DNA of 64,000 bases from Paenibacillus vini (lineage in GTDB: Bacteria > Bacillota > Bacilli > Paenibacillales > Paenibacillaceae): the NCBI RefSeq assembly GCF_018403325.1, contig NZ_BOSL01000003.1, positions 248,001 to 312,000 of the forward strand, given 5' to 3'. Position numbers and translations under genes: made by a program. Positions 23,917 to 32,923 of this stretch are shown here, piece by piece (the first letter of the stretch is position 1; each line of letters starts with the position of its first letter). Below the pieces are notes generated by a model. It ran no database searches. It was not told the DNA's origin and saw only the letters and a program-made list of their open reading frames with translations.

Positions 23917-25971
23917 ATGAATCCGGCAATACGGCATGACAGAGTCTATTTTTGGGAGTCGTCGGATCGTTCGTTTATTGTGAATACTTGTCTGAGCGAG
24001 TGGCCGGAGGAAGCCGCTGAAGTGCTGTACCGGGCCGATCTTGCCTGCCGCAGCACGTTTATATATACGCATCGTTGGGATATGGAACGGTGTGAAACCG
24101 AGGTGGCTTTTCCGGACGGGATCAACTGGAGCTATCGCCATAACGAAGACATCGAGTGGATGGTCATGCTGAACCGGGCCAGGTATATGAGCGAGCTGGG
24201 GCAGGCCTATTGGCTGACCGGTGAAGAAAGGTACGCCGAAGCGTATATATCGCTAATGAAGGACTGGATTCGGCAAAACCCGCTGACGGAGGAGGAAGTT
24301 CTGGCTAGCCAAAGCCGGGCCTATAACGTCAAGGATACATGGCGCAAGCTGGACAGCGGAATTCGGATTGTGAATTGGCTGAAGGGTTATTATTGCGTTC
24401 GGCAATCCTCATTGTGGCAAAGCGAAGAAGAGACGTTATTCCGGGAAGCCGTTCGGCGGCACGGTATGTATCTGAATATCGCCTACACGCCGCATGACCG
24501 GCAGAGCAATTGGGGATTCCTCGAAACGAACGGCCTATTCCAGCTTGCGCTGATGTTCCCGGATATCGAGGAATCGGAGACGTGGCTGAAGCAAGCGGTG
24601 CAAAGATTGGCCGAAATGTGCCCGGTCCAGGTTTTTGAGGACGGTATGCATAACGAACAGTGTACGATGTACCACCATGAAGTGTTGCATTGTCTGTTTG
24701 AACCGGTATGGCTGGCGGAACTGAACGACGTACCGCTCCCGCCGGAGCTGCGGAATTCGCTAGACCGCATGTACAGCGCATCGCTAGCCTTGGTGCAACC
24801 GGACGGCCGCCAGCCGATGCTTGGAGACAGCGACGGAACGGATATTCGGGATGTACTGACGCGCGGAGCCGTTTTGTTCGCAAGGGGCGATCTGAAACGG
24901 ATGGGATACGACAAGCTGGATTACGAGGGAATCTGGTACTACGGAGAAAAAGGCTACAAACGCTATGAGCAACTCCACATTCAAGAGCCGAAGGCTGCTT
25001 CTGTGGAATTGGCGCAAAGCGGCTACTATGTGATGAGAACCGACTGGAAGCCGGATGCCCGGTATCTGGTGTTTGACGCCGGCCATATGGATGTCATTCG
25101 GGCGCACGGGCATGACGATTTGCTGCATATCAGTCTGTTTGCTTACGGCAGAGAGTTTCTGACCGATCCGGGCCGATACACGTACATGGAAAATGATTTC
25201 AGGCGATATTTTAAGGAATCCTTGCAGCATAACACGGTAGCTGTGGACGGAGAGACGATTTCAAAGTACGTGGATTCCTGGAACTGGAATCATGTTGCCA
25301 ATCCAATGGACCGTTTCTGGAGAACAGAGACGGAAAGCTACGATTATGTCCAGGCATCTCATGACGGGTACTTACGCCTGAACGATCCGGTATTGGTGCG
25401 AAGACAAATTTTATTTATTAAGCCGGATTACTGGATTGTCGTCGATACCTGCAAAAGTAATGGGGAACATGAATATACTTTGCCGTTTCATTTTGCCGAG
25501 GGATTGAACGTTGAAGTGGAAGCTGACGGAACCCTGCTTGCTTCCTCCTCGAGACAGGAGCCGGCATTGCGAATCATTCCGGTCAAGCCGGCGGAGGCGC
25601 TGGTGGATGCGTCATGGGTAGCCCGGGATTATAACCATAAAGTCACCTCGCTCAAAGCAATGTTCCGGCAAAAAGGGAGCGGGCTTTCCAAATTTGTGAC
25701 CGTCCTGTATCCGTGCCGCACTCGGGACTGTGATCAGCCCGACATCTCCCGGATTGAGGTGTTGGACAGTTATGGGGATACCGTTTCCGAAGAGCTGGTA
25801 ACAGCATTGACCATACAGAATGGAGCCGAACGCGTTCATGCTCTTTTTTCCCATCAAGGTCCTCGCGGGTATCAATTTGCCGGAAGGCATATAACCGGGG
25901 AAGTCCTGCTGGTGCGGGAAAATAACACCCCATCGGAGGAACATGAAGATACTTATATCGTAAAGGTCTAA
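23917..25971 (+). CDS. Heparinase II/III-type polysaccharide lyase, cytoplasmic
   Basis: 684 residues: an alpha/alpha toroid N-terminal half (about 1-350) and a beta-sandwich C-terminal half. Family motifs are SNWGFLETNGLFQLA, EDGMHNEQCTMYHHEVLHC, MLGDSDGTDIRD, and the active-site-bearing RAHGHDDLLHISLFAYGREFLTDPGRY read in two parts. Lyases of this type cleave uronate-containing chains by beta-elimination. There is no signal peptide, so it should act on oligosaccharides already imported, consistent with the ABC importer just downstream. ATG 23917 follows GAAGGGGGAGAG; a TTG at 23914 is also in frame. The exact substrate cannot be told. Confidence 0.85.
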   Translation: MNPAIRHDRVYFWESSDRSFIVNTCLSEWPEEAAEVLYRADLACRSTFIYTHRWDMERCETEVAFPDGINWSYRHNEDIEWMVMLNRARYMSELGQAYWLTGEERYAEAYISLMKDWIRQNPLTEEEVLASQSRAYNVKDTWRKLDSGIRIVNWLKGYYCVRQSSLWQSEEETLFREAVRRHGMYLNIAYTPHDRQSNWGFLETNGLFQLALMFPDIEESETWLKQAVQRLAEMCPVQVFEDGMHNEQCTMYHHEVLHCLFEPVWLAELNDVPLPPELRNSLDRMYSASLALVQPDGRQPMLGDSDGTDIRDVLTRGAVLFARGDLKRMGYDKLDYEGIWYYGEKGYKRYEQLHIQEPKAASVELAQSGYYVMRTDWKPDARYLVFDAGHMDVIRAHGHDDLLHISLFAYGREFLTDPGRYTYMENDFRRYFKESLQHNTVAVDGETISKYVDSWNWNHVANPMDRFWRTETESYDYVQASHDGYLRLNDPVLVRRQILFIKPDYWIVVDTCKSNGEHEYTLPFHFAEGLNVEVEADGTLLASSSRQEPALRIIPVKPAEALVDASWVARDYNHKVTSLKAMFRQKGSGLSKFVTVLYPCRTRDCDQPDISRIEVLDSYGDTVSEELVTALTIQNGAERVHALFSHQGPRGYQFAGRHITGEVLLVRENNTPSEEHEDTYIVKV

Positions 25972-26066
25972 CGGGATCAAAACGGTTTACGGTCTTTTTA
26001 AGGACGTTGACCTTTAATTGAAGATACCTTAACTTTAGATTAAGTTCACAATTTAGTCACAAGTTT

Positions 26067-26082
26067 TAGAAAGCGCTTTAAT
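26067..26082. promoter_or_regulatory. cre-like site (CcpA) before the ABC importer genes
   Basis: TAGAAAGCGCTTTAAT contains the palindrome AAAGCGCTTT and fits the cre consensus well. It lies about 35 bases before the start of the solute-binding protein gene, suggesting glucose repression. Confidence 0.6.
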
Positions 26083-26115
26083 TGGTGGGAAACTCAATGA
26101 TTAGGGGGTCAAGTA

Positions 26116-27474
26116 ATGAAAAGGAAGTTTAAATCATGGGGTACTTTCTTACTCAGTATAACGCTGGTATCCGCACTGCTCCTGACAGCCTGCTCCGACG
26201 GAAAGAGTAAATCGGGAGCGGGAGGAAACGGCGATAAAGGCGGAAAAGCGGAAAAGGTGGAGCTTAAGCTCGGTTTCTATTCTTCCGCCCAGTCCGATGC
26301 CAAAATGCAGGAACTGATCGACAAATTCCAATCCGAGCATCCGAATATTACGATCAAGACGGAATCATCGCCATATAATCAGTTTTTCCAGAAGCTCGAC
26401 ACGCAAATCGCTGCGGAAAGCGCGCCGGATCTATGGTTGTCGGATGGGGTGCTCGTACCGAAATATGCGGAGCGCGGGGTGCTGAAGGATCTGACGCCTT
26501 TGATCGAAAAAGACTTGAAAAAGGACGATTACTTCGGTCTGGATTTCAATAAAGACGCAAACGGAAAATACTGGGGCGTACCTCAGGGCATCCAGATCGC
26601 GGTGCTCTATTACAACAAGGATATGTTTGACGAAGCGAAGGTGGAGTATCCTACCGAGGATTGGACCTGGGATGACTTGAAGGCGGCGGCCGAGAAACTG
26701 ACCAAGGATTCCACCGGGAAGTACGCGAATGACTCGGCTTTCGACAAAAATAAAGTGAGCCAATATGGACTTACCTTCTTCAGTATTACTGAAGGTTGGA
26801 TGACGGTGCTGAAATCGTACGGAGGCGGTGTGCTGGATGAGACGCTTACGAAATCGGTGATCAATACGCCGGAGAACAAGCAGGCTTTGGACTGGATTGT
26901 GGACGGAATGCAGCGGGAGCTGTTGCCGACGCCTTCCGATTTGAAGAGCTTCCAGAGCAACATGGCGCCATTCCCGAGCAAGGCGGCCGCAATGCGGATC
27001 GGGATTTACGCCCGGACCATCGATGCTAACGCGGCGGAGCTGAACTATGATGTGACGCTGCTGCCGAAGGGACCGGACGGCAAACGCTTTTCGCCGGTCA
27101 TCGCGAACTCCTGGGTCATCAATAAAAAGGCCGAAGGGGCGAAAGGCGACGCGGCTTGGGAATGGGTGAAATTCTGGGCGACGGAGGATGAAGTCCAGAA
27201 GGAATGGGCTTCCCTAGGCGAAGCGGTTCCGGTGAAAAAATCAGTGGCGAATTCCGAGGAGTTCTTAAGCGGGAAACCGGAAAATAAACAGGCGTTCCTC
27301 GACAGCTTCGAGTTTGCCGGGACGCTGGACGTCAATGCCGTATGGAGCGAATGGGTCGGAAAGTTTAACGACAATATCAACCGGGCGTTCGAAGGAGAAA
27401 TTCCTGCCGATCAGGCTTTGAAACAAGCGGATACTGAGGTACAACAGGTTCTGGACGAATTCTATAAAAAGTAG
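26116..27474 (+). CDS. Sugar ABC transporter solute-binding lipoprotein
   Basis: 452 residues with lipoprotein signal LLLTACSDG (Cys26). It is an extracellular family 1 binding protein: LKLGFYSSAQSDAKMQELIDKF, WLSDGVLVPKYAERGVLKDL, GVPQGIQIAVLYYNKDMFDEA and WEWVKFWATEDEVQ match the class that binds oligosaccharides. ATG 26116 follows AGGGGG. Two permease genes follow. A short hairpin with a TTCG loop between it and the first permease gene probably stabilises its mRNA so that more binding protein than permease is made. No ATPase gene is present; a shared MsmX-type ATPase is expected. Confidence 0.92.
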   Translation: MKRKFKSWGTFLLSITLVSALLLTACSDGKSKSGAGGNGDKGGKAEKVELKLGFYSSAQSDAKMQELIDKFQSEHPNITIKTESSPYNQFFQKLDTQIAAESAPDLWLSDGVLVPKYAERGVLKDLTPLIEKDLKKDDYFGLDFNKDANGKYWGVPQGIQIAVLYYNKDMFDEAKVEYPTEDWTWDDLKAAAEKLTKDSTGKYANDSAFDKNKVSQYGLTFFSITEGWMTVLKSYGGGVLDETLTKSVINTPENKQALDWIVDGMQRELLPTPSDLKSFQSNMAPFPSKAAAMRIGIYARTIDANAAELNYDVTLLPKGPDGKRFSPVIANSWVINKKAEGAKGDAAWEWVKFWATEDEVQKEWASLGEAVPVKKSVANSEEFLSGKPENKQAFLDSFEFAGTLDVNAVWSEWVGKFNDNINRAFEGEIPADQALKQADTEVQQVLDEFYKK

Positions 27475-27489
27475 GATAGGATAACATGC

Positions 27490-27509
27490 GCGGAGGCTTC
27501 GGCCTCCGC
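27490..27509 (+). other. Intercistronic TTCG hairpin
   Basis: GCGGAGGC-TTCG-GCCTCCGC is an 8-bp perfect stem with a stable tetraloop and no T run. Hairpins of this kind between binding-protein and permease genes usually protect the upstream mRNA. Confidence 0.7.
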
Positions 27510-27534
27510 CCCTTAAATCGCTACAGAAAGTGTG

Positions 27535-28506
27535 ATGAGCATGGTAGAAAACACAGGAACTGTAAAGGCTGAAAGGGGTCGCGCTATTGAGCCCAAGAAA
27601 ATTCGAAGAAAAAAACTGAACAGTGACGGCAAGTGGGGGCTCCTGATGGTGACCCCTTATCTCATCCATTTTGTTGTTTTTGTACTAGGCTCGCTGCTCG
27701 CATCACTTTATTTCAGCTTCTCGGATTACGATATCCTGAATCCGCCGAAATGGAAGGGGCTGGATAACTATACGAAGCTGTTTCATGAGCCTGTGTTTTG
27801 GAAGGCCCTGTGGAACACGCTTTATTTCACGATTTTGTTTGTGCCGCTGCAAACCGTACTGGCTTTGATTTTGGCGGTAGCGCTGAACCAGAAGCTGCGT
27901 GCGTTAAAGCTGTTCCGGCTGGCGCATTTTCTCCCCGTAATCTCTTCGTGGACTGTCATCATGTATGTATCGGATGCAATCTTTAACCCTAGATTCGGGT
28001 TCGCCAATTCATTTCTGATCAAAATCGGCCTCGATCCGCAAAAATGGCTGCAGGATGAGCATCTCGTCATTCCGTTGCTGGTCATCATTGCGGTTTGGAA
28101 GGGGATCGGGTACATCATGGTAATCTTTCTGGCGGGATTGCAAAACGTTCCAAGCGATGTATATGAGGCTGCGGAAATCGATGGAGCGGGCACCTTCCGC
28201 AAGTTTTTGAACATTACGGTACCGCTTATTTCCGGTACGACGTTTCTAGTGCTCATTCTAAGTACGATTTCTACGTTCCAGGCGTTTGAACAGATCTACG
28301 TCATGACCGGAGGCGCAATGGATGCTTCTTCGGCCGGCGGACCTCATAAAGCAAGTCTCGTGCTTATGATTTATTTGTATCAGGAAGGATTCTCGTTCCT
28401 GCGCATGGGCTACGCTTCCGCGATCGCATGGGTGCTGTTCGTCATCTTGTTTGTGCTTACCGTCGTGCAAATGCTTTTGCAGAAAAAATGGGTGCATTAC
28501 GAATGA
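27535..28506 (+). CDS. Sugar ABC transporter permease (MalF/UgpA type)
   Basis: 323 residues with six hydrophobic helices and a cytoplasmic Lys/Arg-rich head. The EAA loop is YEAAEIDGAGTFRKFLNITVPL, shown here as YEAAEIDGAG plus ITVPL, which contacts the ATPase. The start is uncertain among GTG 27532, ATG 27535 and ATG 27541 because only a weak AGAAAG precedes them. It pairs with the permease encoded next and the lipoprotein encoded before it. Confidence 0.9.
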   Translation: MSMVENTGTVKAERGRAIEPKKIRRKKLNSDGKWGLLMVTPYLIHFVVFVLGSLLASLYFSFSDYDILNPPKWKGLDNYTKLFHEPVFWKALWNTLYFTILFVPLQTVLALILAVALNQKLRALKLFRLAHFLPVISSWTVIMYVSDAIFNPRFGFANSFLIKIGLDPQKWLQDEHLVIPLLVIIAVWKGIGYIMVIFLAGLQNVPSDVYEAAEIDGAGTFRKFLNITVPLISGTTFLVLILSTISTFQAFEQIYVMTGGAMDASSAGGPHKASLVLMIYLYQEGFSFLRMGYASAIAWVLFVILFVLTVVQMLLQKKWVHYE

Positions 28507-28525
28507 GGAAGGGAGGAGTGACGTC

Positions 28526-29350
28526 ATGAAGCTGAACCGAACCCGAAAAATTGCAGGATACACCGTCATCATTCTGAGCTCCCTGATCATGGTGATGCCT
28601 TTTCTTACTACCGTTTTTAACTCTCTAAAATCATACGCTCAATATACCAAGGTGCCGCCTCAATGGATCCCGGATCCCGTACAGTGGAACAACTACGCCG
28701 AGGTTTGGAAGCTTGGTCCGTTCGGACAGTATACGACCAATAGCGTCATCGTTACGGTGCTGTCCGTAGTCGGCGCGCTGTTCTCTTGTTCTATGGTGGC
28801 ATATGCTTTTGCTAGATTGAAATTTCCGTTGAAAAATACGCTGTTCCTCGTCGTGCTTGGCACGATGATGATCCCGCCGGTCGTGCTGATCATTCCGCAG
28901 TTTGTTATTTTCAAATCTCTGCATATGCTGGACACCTTAACTCCGCTCTGGATTATCGAGTGGCTGGCCCAGCCGTTTGGCATCTTTCTGATGCGCCAGG
29001 CGTTTCTGGCTATTCCGAAGGATTATGAGGAATCGGCGAAGCTGGACGGCTGTAATCCGATCCAGATTTACTGGCGCATCTTCCTGCCCATGTGCAAACC
29101 GACGTTTGCGACCTTGGCCGTCTTCACCTTTATGACGAAGTGGAACGAGATCCTGTCGCCGGCCATTTTCCTGACTTCCAAGGAAAACTTCACTTTGCCG
29201 ATCGGCATCCTGTCGATGGCCGGGCAATGGTCCGGCAACGAGCAGTACATGGTCGCCGCCGCGCTCATGAGCCTTATCCCGATCCTGCTTGTCTTCCTGT
29301 TCGCGGAGAAATATTTTGTGCAAGGCAGCAACTCTGCGGGGATCAAGTAA
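28526..29350 (+). CDS. Sugar ABC transporter permease (MalG/UgpE type)
   Basis: 274 residues, six hydrophobic helices, with the EAA loop YEESAKLDGCNPIQIYWRIF. The C terminus AEKYFVQGSNSAGIK is typical of this permease class. ATG 28526 follows GGGAGGAG, 19 bases after the first permease stop. It is the last importer gene; a gap of 238 bases with a repeat element separates it from the oxidoreductase gene. Confidence 0.92.
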   Translation: MKLNRTRKIAGYTVIILSSLIMVMPFLTTVFNSLKSYAQYTKVPPQWIPDPVQWNNYAEVWKLGPFGQYTTNSVIVTVLSVVGALFSCSMVAYAFARLKFPLKNTLFLVVLGTMMIPPVVLIIPQFVIFKSLHMLDTLTPLWIIEWLAQPFGIFLMRQAFLAIPKDYEESAKLDGCNPIQIYWRIFLPMCKPTFATLAVFTFMTKWNEILSPAIFLTSKENFTLPIGILSMAGQWSGNEQYMVAAALMSLIPILLVFLFAEKYFVQGSNSAGIK

Positions 29351-29453
29351 CGGGTGTCTGGCACCGAATTCGGATGATGCTCTATGAAGTGGATTTGGAG
29401 CAGTAGGATACTGAATATAGACAATTTGCTTGTTTGAGATAAAAGTCCTCTTT

Positions 29454-29490
29454 GTCCACTTTTAGGTGGACATTTCAGTCATTTGTCCAT
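29454..29490. repeat. GTCCAC hairpin repeat, copy 1
   Basis: GTCCACTTTTAGGTGGAC forms a 6-bp stem and is followed 11 bases later by TTTGTCCATGTGAG. The same two-part arrangement recurs at 43871-43916 (17 of 18 bases identical in the hairpin), and a related hairpin lies at 43736. Noncoding. The rest of the gap 29351-29588 shows no gene. Confidence 0.65.
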
Positions 29491-29588
29491 GTGAGGAAGA
29501 CGGGGCTAAGGGATAACAACGAAAGAATGTATGGGGGAGATACAAGAGAGAAGGAAAGTATGACTTCGCGATGAGAGGAGGTAACTAT

Positions 29589-30563
29589 ATGGTCTACCGA
29601 GTAGTATTGATTGGAGCGGGTATTATTTCGCGTAATCATCTGGAAGCGATCCGGCAGGTTGGGACGTTGGAAGCTGCGGCTGTAGCCGATACGGACGAAT
29701 CCAAGGGGAAGGCTTTGGCGGAGGAGTATGGGATCTCTTTTTACCGGGATTATGAAGAAATGGTGACCAAGGAGAAGCCGGATATCGCGGTAATTGCTTT
29801 GCCTCATCATTTGCATGCCTCCTGTGCGGTATGGTGCGCCAAACAGGGTTGTCATTTGCTGCTGGAGAAGCCGATGGCGTTAAATGTTGATCAATGTGAT
29901 GAAATTCTGCAAGCGGTTGCAACCGCGGGCGTCAAGTTGATGGTCGGGCATACGCAGCATTATTGGCCGGCCAATATTCAGGCGAAGCAGTTGATTGCAA
30001 GCGGCGAACTCGGCCGATTGCTGGCTGTTCACGATACCCGGCACCTCTATTACTATCGGGACAACAGACCGGACTGGTTCCTGGAAAAAGCCAAGGCCGG
30101 AGGCGGGATTCTGATGAATCTGGGCGCCCATTCCATCGACAAAATTCAATGGTTGACGGATAGCCGTGTCCATCGAGTGAAGGCTTCGGTAACCTATGAA
30201 GGACCAAGAGGCGATGTGGAGGGCAGCGGCTGTATTTTTCTGGAGACGGATAGCGGACTCAGCGGTGTTATTGTTCAATCCGGATATGAAGGACCGCCCA
30301 AGGATGAGACGGAATTGATTTTCTCCCACGGCATGGCCAAGCTGATTTCTGCAAAAGGCTTGTGGATCAGCAAGGGGGGAGAGTACGAGCAAGTGGAACC
30401 GATTCCCGAAGAGGACCCGTTTGTGCTTCAATTCAAGGACTTGCTTCAAGCGATCGGGAACGAACAGGACCCGGACAGCAGCGGCGAATATGCTAGGTCG
30501 GTCATCGCAGCGCTGGAAGCCGTTTACCGCTCGGACCGGACGGGGGTGGAACAGCATGTTTGA
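29589..30563 (+). CDS. Gfo/Idh/MocA family oxidoreductase
   Basis: 324 residues. N-terminal Rossmann fold with VVLIGAGIISRNHLEAI for NAD(P), the conserved LLLEKPMALN whose Lys is catalytic, and a C-terminal dimerisation sheet with GGGILMNLGAHSIDKIQWL. Such enzymes oxidise or reduce sugars, sugar acids or inositols. ATG 29589 follows GAGGAGG. Its stop overlaps the ATG of the sugar isomerase gene, so the two are coupled. Substrate is likely a monosaccharide released in the heparinase-type pathway. Confidence 0.9.
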   Translation: MVYRVVLIGAGIISRNHLEAIRQVGTLEAAAVADTDESKGKALAEEYGISFYRDYEEMVTKEKPDIAVIALPHHLHASCAVWCAKQGCHLLLEKPMALNVDQCDEILQAVATAGVKLMVGHTQHYWPANIQAKQLIASGELGRLLAVHDTRHLYYYRDNRPDWFLEKAKAGGGILMNLGAHSIDKIQWLTDSRVHRVKASVTYEGPRGDVEGSGCIFLETDSGLSGVIVQSGYEGPPKDETELIFSHGMAKLISAKGLWISKGGEYEQVEPIPEEDPFVLQFKDLLQAIGNEQDPDSSGEYARSVIAALEAVYRSDRTGVEQHV

Positions 30564-31515
30564 ACCCGGGGATAAAAAGAGCGATAGAAAGCATGAACTC
30601 GTGGACCGGGGCGGGTTGGAACTAGGGGGCGACAGCATGTTTGAACCCGCGAGACGGAACCGGAAGAATGTCGCCAGAGAGGGCCGTATTCGCTTCAGCA
30701 TGTGTTCAACCGGTTTGAAGCAGGCGCCGATAGAAGCGGCGCTGGATTTGGCGCAGGACCTAGGACTGCAAGGGGTGGAGCTGTGGGTAGGCCACCTGGA
30801 AAGCTACAGCAAACGCGGCGGAACGCCGGAAGACATGCGCAAACTGCTTGAGAGCCGCGGACTTGAAGTTCCGGCCATCAGCGAATATATCTATTTTTCC
30901 AAAGGGGAAGAGGAAAGGAAGGGGGAGCTGGAACGGATCCGGCGGGCGGCGGAGTGGGCCGCAGAGATTGGTTGCCCGAGGATCAGAACTTTTGCCGGAC
31001 ACAAAGCGTCGAGAGAAGCGCTGGCCGTGGAATGGGACGATGTGGTTTCCGGTTTGGATGAAGCATTGGACATATGCAGGGCGCAAGGAGTTCGATTGGC
31101 GGTTGAAATTCACAACAATACTTTTGCGGATACTGCAGAGAGCCTGGCGGCATTGCTGAGGGACGTATCCGGGGAAGGTCAGGGGGAAGGGCAAGGGTTG
31201 GAGCTGATTTATGACGGCTTTAATCTTTTTGTCGATTATCTGGAGCCGATTCCGGTGTTGGAGCAGTTTTTTTACGATATTCATCATGTTCATTTCAAAG
31301 ATTATAGGTGGAACCATCAAGACTGGAGTCAAAGTGTGCCGGTACCGGTGCTGCAAGGGGATGCGGGTCATGCCGCAATTTTGCAAAAATTGTTGGACCT
31401 TGGGTATGAAGGATACATTTCATTCGAGTATATGGGGGACTACGAACAAGTCGTTTTAAACACGAAACGGTCACTTGCCGAGGTTAGAGATTTTGGCGAA
31501 CAGTTAGAGGCTTAG
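30556..31515 (+). CDS. Xylose isomerase-like TIM barrel (sugar phosphate isomerase/epimerase)
   Basis: 319 residues from ATG 30556. The barrel begins near residue 41 (IRFSMCSTGLKQAP) and holds LGLQGVELWVGHL, RIRTFAGHK, AVEIHNNTFADTAESL, DGFNLFVDYLEP, HVHFKDYRWN and YISFEYMGDYEQ, which carry the metal-binding Glu, Asp and His residues of the AP2Ec family. Two starts are possible: ATG 30556 (overlapping the previous stop) and ATG 30637; both are followed by the same TTTGAACCCG and preceded by ACAGC after a G-rich site. The second may be the true start; the extra 27 residues would be a duplication product. Confidence 0.85.
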   Translation: MFEPGDKKSDRKHELVDRGGLELGGDSMFEPARRNRKNVAREGRIRFSMCSTGLKQAPIEAALDLAQDLGLQGVELWVGHLESYSKRGGTPEDMRKLLESRGLEVPAISEYIYFSKGEEERKGELERIRRAAEWAAEIGCPRIRTFAGHKASREALAVEWDDVVSGLDEALDICRAQGVRLAVEIHNNTFADTAESLAALLRDVSGEGQGEGQGLELIYDGFNLFVDYLEPIPVLEQFFYDIHHVHFKDYRWNHQDWSQSVPVPVLQGDAGHAAILQKLLDLGYEGYISFEYMGDYEQVVLNTKRSLAEVRDFGEQLEA

Positions 31516-31588
31516 TCATCCCATATATCTGATTGGGTTGTGGGTCATTGTTGACGATGCTTAAAAAAGGGAACGGGAGGTGCCGGCC

Positions 31589-32923
31589 ATGACGATCAAG
31601 CTGCGGGTTGCGGTGATTGGGCCCCGGGATTTGGTGGAAGCTGTACTGGAATTCGGTTCTTATTTTGCGGAATTGGCTATGTTTCCGGCGCCATATCAAC
31701 ATGAGCGGGAAACGCTCGAGGTGGTCGACCGGATCAGGGACCAGGCGGATATTTTGCTGTTTACCGGTCCGATCCCGTACCGGATCGCGCTTGCGGCAGC
31801 TCCCGACAAGCCGATGGTACACGTTTACTATTCGGGAACAGCCCTGTATAAAGTGCTTTTCGATCTCTATCGTCAAGACGTACTGGATATGCAAAAGGGA
31901 TTGAGGCTGAGCATGGATGTCCTGCAATACAACGAAGTAGAGGAACCGCTGCAGGAGATCGGCCTGCCGGTAGATGAGCTCCTGGTCAAAACCTATGAAT
32001 CCGGAATGACCAACGAGGAACTGGTGTCCTATCATTATGAGTTATGGAAAAACGGCCGTGTTTCCGTGACCGTTACGTGCGTAACCTCGGTATACCAGAA
32101 GCTGAAAAAACTCGGCGTTCCCGCTTACCGGGTCGTTCCGACTCAGTCCGCCATCCGCGATTGCCTGAACCGGGCTTTGTTGGAAGGAAAAAGCGTACGC
32201 TTAAGCAGCACTCAAATCGCCGTAGGGATCATGAATATCGACAATTTTGCCAAGGTAGCCAAGGAGGCCGCCTCCGAATACGAAATCCAGCGAAAAAAAA
32301 TCATCCTCCAGCAAATCCTCGTGGACTTTGGTGAAGAAACGCAGTCGCTTATTAAGTGGAGCGATTCGGATGAGGTTTCATTTATTACGACACGCGGCAT
32401 TATAGAGCAGGTCACCCGCAAATTCCAGGATGCTCCCTTGCTTTTGGAGGTCATGGAACGGCTCCAGTGGAACGCCAGCATCGGGATCGGGATCGGTCGT
32501 ACCGCGAACGAAGCGGAAGGCAAAGCCAAGGAGGCGCTGTTGAAGGCGAAATCCGGAGGTGGGGGAAATTGCTATTTGATTATGCAGGACGGAATCGTCT
32601 ATGGTCCGCTCGGGTCGGACTTGACGCTGGAGTACTCCGCCCGCAGCGAGAATCCCGAGTTGATATCCATGGCTAAGAAAGTAGGACTCAGCGTAGGCAC
32701 GATCAACAAGCTGGTGTCGCTTTGCCGCCGGCTGGGGACGTCTACTTTTACGGCTTCTCAGCTGGCTGAAGGGTTTGGAATTACGCTGCGAAGCGCGCGA
32801 CGAATCATGGCGGCACTGGAGAAATATGAGATGGCGAGCATCGTCGGAGAAGAGCAGCCTGCCGGACGAGGGCGCCCGAGACAGATCTATACGCTGAATC
32901 TGGAGGAAGCGCAGTATGAATAA
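31589..32923 (+). CDS. Regulator with cyclase/GGDEF-like core and C-terminal HTH
   Basis: 444 residues in three parts. Residues 1-200 form an alpha/beta sensory region (DILLFTGPIPYRIA, PMVHVYYSGTALYKVL) reminiscent of PrpR_N-type ligand domains. Residues about 208-345 look like a nucleotidyl-cyclase fold, with IAVGIMNIDNFAKVAKEA and SIGIGIGRTANEAEGKAKEA resembling archaeal GTP cyclohydrolase III. Residues 355-444 are a winged helix (FTASQLAEGFGITLRSARRIMAAL) ending in GRGRPRQIYTL. ATG 31589 follows GGGAGGTG. It overlaps the M20 gene by eight bases. A DNA-binding regulator of this cluster is the likely role; I know of no characterised protein with this full architecture. Confidence 0.65.
   Translation: MTIKLRVAVIGPRDLVEAVLEFGSYFAELAMFPAPYQHERETLEVVDRIRDQADILLFTGPIPYRIALAAAPDKPMVHVYYSGTALYKVLFDLYRQDVLDMQKGLRLSMDVLQYNEVEEPLQEIGLPVDELLVKTYESGMTNEELVSYHYELWKNGRVSVTVTCVTSVYQKLKKLGVPAYRVVPTQSAIRDCLNRALLEGKSVRLSSTQIAVGIMNIDNFAKVAKEAASEYEIQRKKIILQQILVDFGEETQSLIKWSDSDEVSFITTRGIIEQVTRKFQDAPLLLEVMERLQWNASIGIGIGRTANEAEGKAKEALLKAKSGGGGNCYLIMQDGIVYGPLGSDLTLEYSARSENPELISMAKKVGLSVGTINKLVSLCRRLGTSTFTASQLAEGFGITLRSARRIMAALEKYEMASIVGEEQPAGRGRPRQIYTLNLEEAQYE

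Noticed and set aside
29880-30701. 273-codon minus-strand frame
   Set aside because: It is the shadow of the Gfo/Idh/MocA gene and lacks a ribosome site.
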